The translations under genes were made by a program, and so were the position numbers. The notes under the pieces are model-generated. The model saw nothing but the letters and a program-made list of their open reading frames with translations. It was not told the DNA's origin and searched no databases. DNA of 64,000 bases from Metallosphaera hakonensis JCM 8857 = DSM 7519 (lineage in GTDB: Archaea > Thermoproteota > Thermoprotei_A > Sulfolobales > Sulfolobaceae), in assembly GCF_003201675.2 (NCBI RefSeq), contig NZ_CP029287.2:124001-188000 (forward strand), written 5' to 3'. Numbering within the stretch: position 1 is the first letter of the stretch; each line of letters starts with the position of its first letter. Positions 10,601-17,536 of the stretch are shown piece by piece.

Positions 10601-10632
10601 TTAACTCGAGGAAGAAGGGTAAAGCTAACTAG
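7603..10632 (+). CDS. Thermopsin-like acid protease (peptidase family A5), large cell-surface form
   Basis: This 1009-residue protein begins with a signal peptide (residues 1-20) and continues into a thermopsin domain (about 60-470), with the family features '[23 protein letters not shown]', '[13 protein letters not shown]' and '[25 protein letters not shown]'. Thermopsins are acid proteases working at low pH and high temperature outside the cell. Simple thermopsins are about 340 residues; here beta-sandwich modules follow. Three similar units of about 70 residues lie at about 700-770, 775-845 and 846-915, each with 'YY/F.V.V.S..PV.A..N..' and 'NERYV/DERYV..ISP'. A transmembrane helix near 985-1003 followed by RKKGK anchors it in the membrane with the protease outside. 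It is heavily N-glycosylatable. Confidence 0.88.
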   Translation: [1009 protein letters not shown]

Positions 10633-10963
10633 TTTTCTTCAAACAGAATCTTCCTTTTCAACTTCCTCTTTCCTCAGCTTTTCTGACTCAGTGCAAATCC
10701 CTGAAGCGGGATAGCACTATATATGTACTTAAGAAGAAGAACGGTCGGGTTAGGAAGATTAAGAGTTCTATGGGTATTGTTATTTGTCAATAATTGAAAG
10801 TTGACTTCTTAGGGCAAATTTCAAACTTAACAATCTTTGATTCAAATAAGCACCTTTTAATTGTTTAAATAAAATGAATTTGTAACATTCACGTGAGCGA
10901 CTCAGAATAGTGAGACTCTAAAGTTAGCAAAAATGATTAATACCCTATATCCTTTTTTTGTAT
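10633..10963. other. Intergenic region
   Basis: AT-rich, with TATA-like stretches (ctatatatg near 10718; attaatacc near 10937, suitably placed for the start at 10964). No gene or repeat seen. Confidence 0.4.
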
Positions 10964-11413
10964 ATGAGAAGAGGAACTGTACTGTTGGGGTTAGTAATAC
11001 TCTTGATAGGAGTTGTACTTTATGGAGCGTCCACCATTTTTACTACCCTGAACACCATCTCCGTCAGCGGAACTTTGAACCCTGGTCAGGAAGTATCTCA
11101 ACCCTATAATTTTCAGGAAGCGTCAATTGTAGTGAAAACTACTCCTCCCGTACCCATAGAGATTGAATCCAATGGGAACCTCATTGGAACGTTCTTCGTG
11201 GACGGCATAATGGTCGCATTGAGCCAGGGAGGTAATCAGGTCGTTCTCATTAATAACACCAGTGTACCTTTGAAGGTAACTCTACACATAATGAACGCTG
11301 GAACGAGCATCCTGGTTTTTGGAATCATGGCCCTCTTGGGTATCGCATTGGGAGCGGTTGGATTAATAGTGACCATATTGGGACTCTTAAGGAAGCCCCA
11401 ACAGTCCGCATGA
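10964..11413 (+). CDS. Small two-helix membrane protein
   Basis: This 149-residue protein has one hydrophobic helix at each end (residues about 5-25 and 110-138) with a beta-rich extracellular loop between ('SVSGTLNPGQEVSQPYNFQEASIVVKTTPPVPIEIESNGNLIGTFFVDG'). I chose the ATG at 10964 rather than the in-frame TTG two codons earlier. Similar short proteins are common in Sulfolobales; their job is unknown. Confidence 0.6.
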   Translation: MRRGTVLLGLVILLIGVVLYGASTIFTTLNTISVSGTLNPGQEVSQPYNFQEASIVVKTTPPVPIEIESNGNLIGTFFVDGIMVALSQGGNQVVLINNTSVPLKVTLHIMNAGTSILVFGIMALLGIALGAVGLIVTILGLLRKPQQSA

Positions 11414-11541
11414 AATTATGTGAAGACCTTCAAATTCGACTTCAAGCAAGGCCTTGGGAAGCATAAGGCACCGCAAGGTACAAAAATATCAATATATATT
11501 ACATATAATCCCTTTCATTTCAATACATAAATTTTAAAAAA

Positions 11542-11901
11542 TTACGCTGCCTTTATATTCTGTTTTATTTTGTTAAGGGTATCTTGGGGAATGGACGTCA
11601 TACCGTGTGAGGTTTTAGCGTGAATGGCTAACTCCTCCAGTAGTTCCTGTTCAGATGACGAACCAACGATCTCAAATCCGCAATTCATCCCTACGCTAGC
11701 ACAAGAGAAGCTATACTTAGCACTCTTCTTTATGTTCTGCTTTATTTTGTTTAGTAGATCAGCAGGTATTGAAGTAACACCGTGACTAGCCTTTGCGTGA
11801 GTCTTCAACATCTCAAGTAGTTCTTCTTCACTTCCAGCATTATGCATTACGAATCCACAATCCATTCCCACATCTTCACATTTAAACGAATACTTTGCCA
11901 T
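11542..11901 (-). CDS. Tandem DUF1059 protein
   Basis: This 119-residue protein (from the ATG at 11901; an in-frame start six codons earlier is less likely) holds two copies of the DUF1059 domain, residues 1-59 and 60-119. Each copy has the pattern 'YSFxCxxVGMxCGF', 'EEELLExLxxHAKxSHGxTSIP' and 'LNKIKQNIK'. The cysteines (C-x5-C) and the HAK..H histidine pair recur in each copy and could bind a metal. The function of DUF1059 is unknown. The divergent neighbour at 11990 encodes a single-domain version, so the pair came from local duplication and fusion. Confidence 0.85.
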   Translation of the reverse strand: MAKYSFKCEDVGMDCGFVMHNAGSEEELLEMLKTHAKASHGVTSIPADLLNKIKQNIKKSAKYSFSCASVGMNCGFEIVGSSSEQELLEELAIHAKTSHGMTSIPQDTLNKIKQNIKAA

Positions 11902-11989
11902 TAGATATCTAAACAACAATGAACTATATAGGAAAACGTTTGAATTCGTCTAATCAACTATTATATACTTTTTAAACCGTATTGTTCAT
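11902..11989. promoter_or_regulatory. Divergent promoter between DUF1059 genes
   Basis: The 88 bases between two divergent DUF1059 genes must hold both promoters. On the plus strand, tatactttttaaacc (about 11962-11976) is a fitting TATA/BRE area for a leaderless start at 11990. On the minus strand, a TATA-like stretch (tatatag on the complementary side near 11925-11930) lies about 27 bases before 11901. Confidence 0.5.
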
Positions 11990-12193
11990 ATGGTTTTGGG
12001 ATTTGGAAAAAAGAAAAAACTCGAGTTCAGTTGTTCAAGTTTAGGCATGAGTTGCGGATTCGAAGTTAAGGGATCGAGTTCTGAACAGGAACTCTTGGAT
12101 ATTCTAAAAGTTCACGCTAAGACTGCCCATAATATGACAGAAATTTCTAATGATCTTCTTGGCAAAATAAAACAAAATATAAAGAAGGTATGA
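11990..12193 (+). CDS. DUF1059 protein, single domain
   Basis: This 67-residue protein is one DUF1059 unit with a lysine-rich start (MVLGFGKKKK). It keeps the C-x5-C pair (SCSSLGMSCGF), the 'SSSEQELLDILKVHAKTAHNMTEI' helix and the 'LLGKIKQNIKKV' tail of the tandem protein encoded divergently at 11542-11901. Function unknown; the small basic domain could bind metal or nucleic acid, but nothing in the sequence proves that. Confidence 0.82.
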   Translation: MVLGFGKKKKLEFSCSSLGMSCGFEVKGSSSEQELLDILKVHAKTAHNMTEISNDLLGKIKQNIKKV

Positions 12194-12677
12194 CGGATTT
12201 CCTGTGAAGTCCTTAAGTACAAGGCCTTGCGTGGGGATATTTTTAACGAAACGTTTAGACTTGTTACGTCTCTACCTAGAGCGAATAATCTTTCCCTCAT
12301 GTGGTTGTAAAATCATGATTGTTGGAGATGAAGTAGTTAGTTTCTTAGGCAGGTTTCCTGAATCTCTTCTCCATCTTGCTAATAACGCCCTATAAGTAAG
12401 TGAGGCTTCCAGATACAGAGGGTCATTATGTCCCCGCAATTGATTAAAACATGATGGCGATAGTACCAGATGTAACTGTCAAATGGATTAGAGTCGCATA
12501 TAGTGGACCTTCAGCTTAATCAACGTGCCTTGATCAAGTTCATTCCCTCAATTGTGATATCGAGAAAACCTACGTTTCCTGATATCTAACTTTAACTAAG
12601 GAGAGTCTATCCTTACGGATAGGAGTATCACCTTCTAACACCACGGGATAAAGATATATCGAAAACTATTAATAGCG
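12194..12677. other. Intergenic region before MFS gene
   Basis: An open frame at 12204-12395 is present but shows no protein-like pattern and I do not call it. A TATA-like box (agatatatc, about 12652-12660) lies about 25 bases before the MFS start at 12678. Confidence 0.4.
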
Positions 12678-14129
12678 ATGCCCTATCTTAATACCATGGA
12701 CAAGAAAGCTCAAGAGACCCTAATGATCTTGATCTCGGTTTCCCTTCTGATTAACTACGTTGAAACCATGGTGGTACCCGCCGTGCCCAAGATTCAACAG
12801 GACTTCGGTACCACTGAGACCCTAGTGGCGTGGGTAACGTCTGCCTTCACCATTGTGGGCGCAGTAGTCTCTCCAGTTTTCGGTAAGCTAGGAGACATTT
12901 TCGGGAAGAGAAGGGTGTATCTACTCTCAATGGCCTTTTACACCTTTGCCGTGGTCATGGCAGGCTTCTCCCCCAACATATATTTCCTGATCATCGCTAG
13001 GGCAATCCAGGGTCTAGGATTCGCCATGTTTCCCCTCAGTTTGGCCATAATTACAGACATACTTCCGCCAGAAATGATAGCTACTGCCCAGGGTATCATA
13101 AGCGGGACCATGGGAATAGGCACGGCACTGGGACTTGTGGTTGGGGCTTTCATTGATCAGGACTTAGGGTGGCAATACGCTTTCCACATTGCCTTCTTCA
13201 TTTCCTTGATCCTCTTCATATTAGCCATAAAGATGGTGCCGGAGACGGGAGTACGCAAGAAGTCTGTTATAGACTACGTGGGTTTCGGCACGCTGACTGC
13301 AGGCGTGACATTAATATTGATATACCTTACTCAGGAGTCCAGTTGGGGATGGTTCTCCCTTCAATCGCTCTCCCTCCTAATTCCAGGGGCCTTGTTTCTG
13401 GGATTCTTCGGTTGGTATGAGCAAAGGGTTAAGAACCCAGTCATAGAGTTGAGGCTCCTAAAAATCAGGAACGTCATGGTGGCTAACGTTGCGGGCCTAA
13501 TATCTGGTATAATGATTTTAGCACTCTTCTACGGAATAATTTACTACACCCAGTTACCTCATCCTTTCGGTCTCGACCTCGATATAATCTCAGCTGGATT
13601 GACCCTGGCTCCAGCAACCCTGGTGATGTTTGTGGCTGGACCCGCGTTGGGAAGGTTGATAAATAGGGTAGGACCGAAGCCGATCATTGCCTCAGGTTCC
13701 CTAATAATGATGCTGGGGTTTTACCTCCTAATCGTGAACAGGGGGACGCCATTAGCAGTTACGCTAGATACCGTGGTCGGGATGTTGGGACTTCTCGGCC
13801 TCATGATACCCATCGTTAATATGATATCGGTCTCCCTACCACCGGAGGATAGGGGAGTCGGGATCGGTATGAACACATTGATCAGGAACATAGGAAGCGC
13901 AGTGGGGCCAGTGATCACTACGTCCATTATGTCCACTTATCAGGGGGCATTCGTGTTACCTTTTGACGGCACTTACATGGTAGAGATCCTACCCAGTTCA
14001 ACGGCTTTTAACCTGATATTCATAGTGGGGATAGCCATGGCGGTGTTGAACCTGATCATCTCCGCTACGGTGAAGAACTACAGGTTCCAGACCAAGGCTA
14101 AGAAGGAGACCGTCGTGGAAGCCAAGTGA
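12678..14129 (+). CDS. MFS transporter, DHA2-like (14-helix) drug/proton antiporter
   Basis: This 483-residue protein is a major facilitator. The loop 2-3 motif A reads 'GKLGDIFGKRRVYL' and the N-terminal half shows the drug:H+ antiporter pattern 'LIIARAIQGLGFAMFPLSLAII' and motif C-like 'GIGTALGLVVGAFIDQDLGWQYAFHI'. About 14 hydrophobic helices fit the DHA2 family. It should export a toxic organic compound or metabolite across the cytoplasmic membrane; the substrate is unknown. The start at 12678 fits a TATA box 25 bases upstream; an ATG six codons on (12696) is an alternative. A T-rich terminator follows directly. No regulator lies next to it. Confidence 0.9.
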   Translation: MPYLNTMDKKAQETLMILISVSLLINYVETMVVPAVPKIQQDFGTTETLVAWVTSAFTIVGAVVSPVFGKLGDIFGKRRVYLLSMAFYTFAVVMAGFSPNIYFLIIARAIQGLGFAMFPLSLAIITDILPPEMIATAQGIISGTMGIGTALGLVVGAFIDQDLGWQYAFHIAFFISLILFILAIKMVPETGVRKKSVIDYVGFGTLTAGVTLILIYLTQESSWGWFSLQSLSLLIPGALFLGFFGWYEQRVKNPVIELRLLKIRNVMVANVAGLISGIMILALFYGIIYYTQLPHPFGLDLDIISAGLTLAPATLVMFVAGPALGRLINRVGPKPIIASGSLIMMLGFYLLIVNRGTPLAVTLDTVVGMLGLLGLMIPIVNMISVSLPPEDRGVGIGMNTLIRNIGSAVGPVITTSIMSTYQGAFVLPFDGTYMVEILPSSTAFNLIFIVGIAMAVLNLIISATVKNYRFQTKAKKETVVEAK

Positions 14130-14145
14130 TTTTTTGTTTTATTGC
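14128..14145 (+). terminator. T-rich terminator of the MFS gene
   Basis: Right after the stop codon comes a T-run (gattttttgttttatt), the usual form of an archaeal intrinsic terminator. Confidence 0.5.
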
Positions 14146-14719
14146 GAGAAGTCGCATAATTAAGGCGGACAATAGTTAGTTTTTCAGCCTGAATTTTCTT
14201 AGTCCAGAGCTCTTTGATTTCTAATAGCCTATGGGGGAGGGTACATTCCATTACGAGTCACCCTTTCATGAAAGGCGCTGAGTACTTCCGTCAAGATATC
14301 TTTATAAGTCAAGCTTGAGGTTTTCTGACTCATGAGTGGAGTCAAACTCAGGGACTTTTGACTCATAAAGGACCCTAAGCTGAGAACATACAAGAATCCA
14401 TCGATCAAAGGCCTCAACATGAGGAATGCTTCCTAGATATCAACTTTGGATAGAGAGGGTTCTAGGATAGACTATCAGAGACTCCTTCACGATTTTGAGG
14501 AATCGAAATAAGTGATAAACTATCATGTTTAAAGAATAGTAAATTTTTAAATAAAAGTTCAGAGATTTTCCCAACTCTCAGGAAGCGCAGCTGATGAGCA
14601 TTGGGATGGAATGATCTTATGGATCTATTTCAAGAATTAACACACAATAAATGCTAAAAATTTCAATTTTCAGAGAAAGAACGATTTAATCTAATAAGAG
14701 ACTTTATTGTCAAAAATCT
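14146..14719. other. Intergenic region with repeated TGACTCAT words
   Basis: Between the MFS gene and the end of the CRISPR-like operon (which runs towards it) there is no convincing gene. The word TGACTCAT occurs twice (about 14325 and 14359) with an inverted partial copy between (GAGTCAAA), giving potential hairpins. An open frame on the minus strand (14229-14420) only reflects this repeat. Confidence 0.4.
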
Positions 14720-15382
14720 TTACCTGGAAGTAACCTCGGTTAGACTGGCCTTTACTATACCGAAACCCCTTGACTTGAATCTCCCCAATCTCACCAAACC
14801 GTTGTTTATCACCTTAATGGCCTCCCTAAGGAGTTTCTCGCATTCGTGGTCAGAGCAGAGAACTTCAAACTCCACCTTGGCATTAGAGGCCTCAACTTTC
14901 AATCCCTCATATTTCGGATGTCTCGACTCTAGGAAATTGTAACTGAACCTGAGGTTTCCAACCTCCCTTAAATTCTTGATCTCCACATTATCTCCCAGTA
15001 TTCTCATCTTCCCCCTTACCTTACCGTTACCAAAGACCCTACATACAATGCAGGGGGATGAGAACTTATCCCTATATTCTTTGAGGCTCTCCCTACACTG
15101 CTGTGAGGCAGGAGATAGATTTTCAAACATGTCTTGAATATCGCTACATGTCCTAACTAAATCCTCGTCTCCCCTGCATATCCGCGAGGTTACAAACTCA
15201 CAGGAGTTCTCACCCTGAGAGTACACCGCCGCCGTTCTCAGTAATCCCTTAATTGAGGAGATGGGGACGAACTTCTTCGTGGGATAAAGGCCGTAATTGA
15301 ATTCTACCTTTTTCTCGCAAGGGACTGATTGCCCTATAACGTATTGGGTTACGGGAGTTAGGGTTACCTTGAATTTCTTCAA
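14720..15382 (-). CDS. Cas7-like RAMP protein of a type III CRISPR effector module
   Basis: This 220-residue protein is a RAMP of the Cas7 (Csm3/Csm5/Cmr6-like) group. The RAMP signs are 'FVPISSIKGLLRTAAV' (the P-x-SS-x-KG-x-LR loop, about residues 39-54), a cysteine pair in 'CIVCRVFGNGKVRGK' and the C-terminal glycine-rich loop 'GLVRLGRFKSRGFGIVKA'. Such subunits line the crRNA in type III complexes. The loop in front of the SSIKG motif has no aspartate, so it probably does not cut target RNA. It is the last gene of the module and overlaps the protease gene upstream by 4 bases (ATGA), so the two are made together. Confidence 0.82.
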   Translation of the reverse strand: MKKFKVTLTPVTQYVIGQSVPCEKKVEFNYGLYPTKKFVPISSIKGLLRTAAVYSQGENSCEFVTSRICRGDEDLVRTCSDIQDMFENLSPASQQCRESLKEYRDKFSSPCIVCRVFGNGKVRGKMRILGDNVEIKNLREVGNLRFSYNFLESRHPKYEGLKVEASNAKVEFEVLCSDHECEKLLREAIKVINNGLVRLGRFKSRGFGIVKASLTEVTSR

Positions 15383-15696
15383 GGATCCTCTACCTTGTTT
15401 TCCTTATAGTTAACTGTGAGACCGATTCTCTGAAGTCCGTTCTCTCCAATGAGGTTTCGACTGAAGTTGGGATGGGTTAGACATGCCATCTTAATACTCT
15501 TGGACCCATACCTTATCTCCACCAACTTCAACCTAGTGGGAAAGTACTCCCCTGAGATGGACTTCACGTAGGGTCCCCGGATTTCTTCTCCCGCGATCTT
15601 GGAGAAGGTGTTGAAGTCCAACAAGCACTCACCATCAAAGCCCGTATCCAATTTGAAGGTCACCGCTAAGCCTCCGATCTCCAGATCCAAGTTCAT
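15379..15696 (-). CDS. Retropepsin-like (clan AA, DTGF-type) aspartic protease in the CRISPR module
   Basis: This 105-residue protein has the half-pepsin pattern: the catalytic loop 'FKLDTGFDGECLL' with Asp-Thr-Gly at residues 17-19, a flap region ('YVKSISGEYFPTRLKLVEI'), and the second hydrophobic-hydrophobic-Gly motif 'NLIGENGLQRIGLTVNY'. This is the arrangement of the clan AA 'DTGF' proteases (AF_0612 type). Active enzymes of this size work as homodimers, each giving one Asp. It has no signal or membrane segment, so it acts in the cytoplasm. It overlaps the Cas7-like gene on each side by 4 bases, which argues strongly that it belongs to the effector module. Its substrate is unknown; a module protein or a host or virus protein are possible. 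Confidence 0.8.
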   Translation of the reverse strand: MNLDLEIGGLAVTFKLDTGFDGECLLDFNTFSKIAGEEIRGPYVKSISGEYFPTRLKLVEIRYGSKSIKMACLTHPNFSRNLIGENGLQRIGLTVNYKENKVEDP

Positions 15697-16889
15697 AGGT
15701 TCACCACTCCCTCTGCCTTCACCTCATATTTAAGGTTCCTCGCCTTGAGATCCGAGATTATCCTATCCAGTTCTTCAGTGGTTTTCGCTTCATGAGTCTT
15801 TCCCTCCTGGTCCACCACTATGTACTTAACCTGGGAGTCCCCCTGCAAAAGCGACGAGAGCAATGACGACGGGAATATCTTCCCTAGGATTCCGTAATCC
15901 GCGACGGGGGCACCTGGTTCCCGCGGTAGGAGACTTAGGGACCTACCTTGGAGAAGTGAATATTCGGAGAACTTAACCTCTTCGTTGAAGTGAAGCTCAA
16001 ACGATCCGTAACCTGAGGTCCCCCTCCCTCCAATCCATATCTCCCCGAATCTGGCCTTTTCCTTCATATCGTTTAAGGCCTCTGTTATCTGTTCCAGTTT
16101 CGTGTCATCCAGAATCAAAATGAAACCCAGGAACTTTACCCCTGCGGGGATTATCTCCTCAGTGAAAAGCTTGCTTTTCTCGCTGGTGCCGGTGACCCTG
16201 TTTATGGCCACGTGGGTTTCCCTCTCAAGGAGGATCGGAAAAGGATCTACCGCAACCAGGTCGGTGAACTTGACGTAACCCCTTACTCCCGAAGTCCCCA
16301 GAAGGTTGCAGACCTTGCATATGTTCTCCCTCCTGGTTATCTTGTTCCACAGGGACTTCTCCCTCCTCTTCCTTTCATCTTCGATGAGGCTCATGTTAAC
16401 GCATTGATCAAGGTCAGAGGTAACGTAACAGGACTCAGACGCATTCCTCCCAGTGACCTCGAAGTAAAGGTCCAGGTATTTTACTAGTTTTTCTTCATTG
16501 TAATTCCCCTCTTCCTTAATCTCGCACTTCTCCGTGAGGAGACCGGCGTCGTGAAATAGGTTAATTTCCTTACATAGGTCCTTCATTAGGTCCTTCATTA
16601 GATCGTTATCGCGTGATGGTGCCGAACTCAACGCCTTCCTTATCTCCGCTTCGTTAACCAAGGGAGCGTTGGGAGCCATCCTCTTCCTCAAGAACCTCTC
16701 ATAGGTTGACCTTAGGACTCCCTTGAATGACGTTGCAGGAATGGCAGGGATGTAATACAGTTGGTTATTATCCACTTGAAGTGGGATCTTGTATGTCATG
16801 ATGTCAGCTGCCGAGTAATCAAAGTATACTCCCGTTGAACCTATCCTGGTAACAGACTTGGTTTCAACTACCACTGGTAGCACTTTCAT
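15693..16889 (-). CDS. Cas7-like RAMP (Csm3/Cmr4-type backbone subunit)
   Basis: This 398-residue protein carries the full Cas7 pattern: 'YYIPAIPATSFKGVLRSTYERFL' (residues about 46-68), 'CKVCNLLGTSGVRGYVKFTDL', 'ETHVAINRVTGTSEKSKLFTEEIIPAGVKFLGFILIL' and 'IWIGGRGTSGYGSFELHF'. These match the Csm3/Cmr4 backbone that binds the crRNA. Asp29, in the loop 'SAADIMTY' before the PATSFKG motif, sits where the target-RNA cleaving Asp of Csm3/Cmr4 is found. A long insertion with several Cys residues follows the first motif, and at about 398 residues it is larger than usual (about 220-300). It overlaps the small 114-residue gene before it by 26 bases and the protease gene after it by 4. Confidence 0.88.
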   Translation of the reverse strand: MKVLPVVVETKSVTRIGSTGVYFDYSAADIMTYKIPLQVDNNQLYYIPAIPATSFKGVLRSTYERFLRKRMAPNAPLVNEAEIRKALSSAPSRDNDLMKDLMKDLCKEINLFHDAGLLTEKCEIKEEGNYNEEKLVKYLDLYFEVTGRNASESCYVTSDLDQCVNMSLIEDERKRREKSLWNKITRRENICKVCNLLGTSGVRGYVKFTDLVAVDPFPILLERETHVAINRVTGTSEKSKLFTEEIIPAGVKFLGFILILDDTKLEQITEALNDMKEKARFGEIWIGGRGTSGYGSFELHFNEEVKFSEYSLLQGRSLSLLPREPGAPVADYGILGKIFPSSLLSSLLQGDSQVKYIVVDQEGKTHEAKTTEELDRIISDLKARNLKYEVKAEGVVNL

Positions 16890-17208
16890 TGCGGAGCTCC
16901 TCCTCCACCTGGAGTTGATTAGATCTGATAATCTCCATGATTTTACTCACCGCTCCTTCAATGTCATTTTTATCAAGATATTGTCTTAATTCCTGAAAGT
17001 TACTTTTATCAATATATTTAAGAGCACTAAGAGAAAGGATTACGTTATTCTTTTGATCGAAACTCATCACTGGCCCACCTAATCTCTGTAACAAAGCCAT
17101 CTGTTTCAGAACTAGGACTATCTCTTTTATTTTTTCGATGTCCTCCAGAACCTCCTCCGGTTTCACCCTATTCTTCTTTCTCTGACCTCTCACCCTAATC
17201 TCCTCCAA
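16864..17208 (-). CDS. Small helical protein, candidate Cas11-like subunit
   Basis: This 114-residue protein is predicted to be nearly all helical ('KPEEVLEDIEKIKEIVLVLKQMALLQRL', 'NFQELRQYLDKNDIEGAVSKIMEIIRSNQLQVEEEL') with a basic start (RGQRKKNR). The size and helix content fit the small subunits (Csm2/Cmr5, now Cas11) of type III complexes, and the gene overlaps the Cas7-like gene by 26 bases. This is an inference from position and composition; there is no diagnostic motif. The start codon is uncertain: TTG at 17208, or a GTG five codons later that has a GGAGGAG ribosome site in front of it. Confidence 0.6.
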   Translation of the reverse strand: MEEIRVRGQRKKNRVKPEEVLEDIEKIKEIVLVLKQMALLQRLGGPVMSFDQKNNVILSLSALKYIDKSNFQELRQYLDKNDIEGAVSKIMEIIRSNQLQVEEELRNESATSGS

Positions 17209-17536
17209 AGCCTCATCCTTAATGGAAAGATCTCATTAATTAATTAACATGAAATTTGAAACTTTCAACTTTATAGAAGATCAAGTCCGAGTCTCGCTAA
17301 AATTGCCGGGTCTCTCCAATTACTTTCAATACTTAATTAAGTTGAAACTATTTGTTAGTCTCAACAACGTTCAGAAAGGATTTAGGGACCGCGGTAACCC
17401 TCAATCAAGGCTTTAGCCTAGATTCTGACTCAACTCTACCTTGCGAGCTCTTTCCACGAGATGAGGTAAGTCATCTAAGAATTTGACAGTTTTACCGTCT
17501 CAGAGATACCGGATGTCTGTTACAGTTACTTTAGAC
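17209..17536. other. Internal gap of the CRISPR-like module
   Basis: A 328-base AT-rich gap splits the module into cas10-cas5-like-154 aa and 114 aa-cas7-protease-cas7. It contains degenerate CRISPR repeats (listed separately) and probably the promoter of the second sub-operon. No open frame of note. Confidence 0.6.
17262..17346 (-). CRISPR. Degenerate two-repeat mini-CRISPR candidate
   Basis: Bases 17262-17285 read CTTTCAACTT then TATAGAAGAT on the plus strand, that is the reverse complement of the Sulfolobales type of 24-base repeat ending in GTTGAAAG. A second, more decayed copy begins 61 bases on (17323, CTTTCAATACTT), keeping the ATTGAAAG-type handle but not the other half. The 37 bases between them have spacer-like size. 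Read on the minus strand the array points into the 114-aa/cas7 sub-operon. It could also be two chance fragments; the second copy is weak. Confidence 0.4.

Noticed and set aside
12204-12395. 63-codon frame after the DUF1059 gene
   Set aside because: No protein-like pattern; the MFS promoter follows.
14229-14420. 63-codon minus-strand frame with repeated MSQK
   Set aside because: The repeat reflects the TGACTCAT words in the DNA; no other support.
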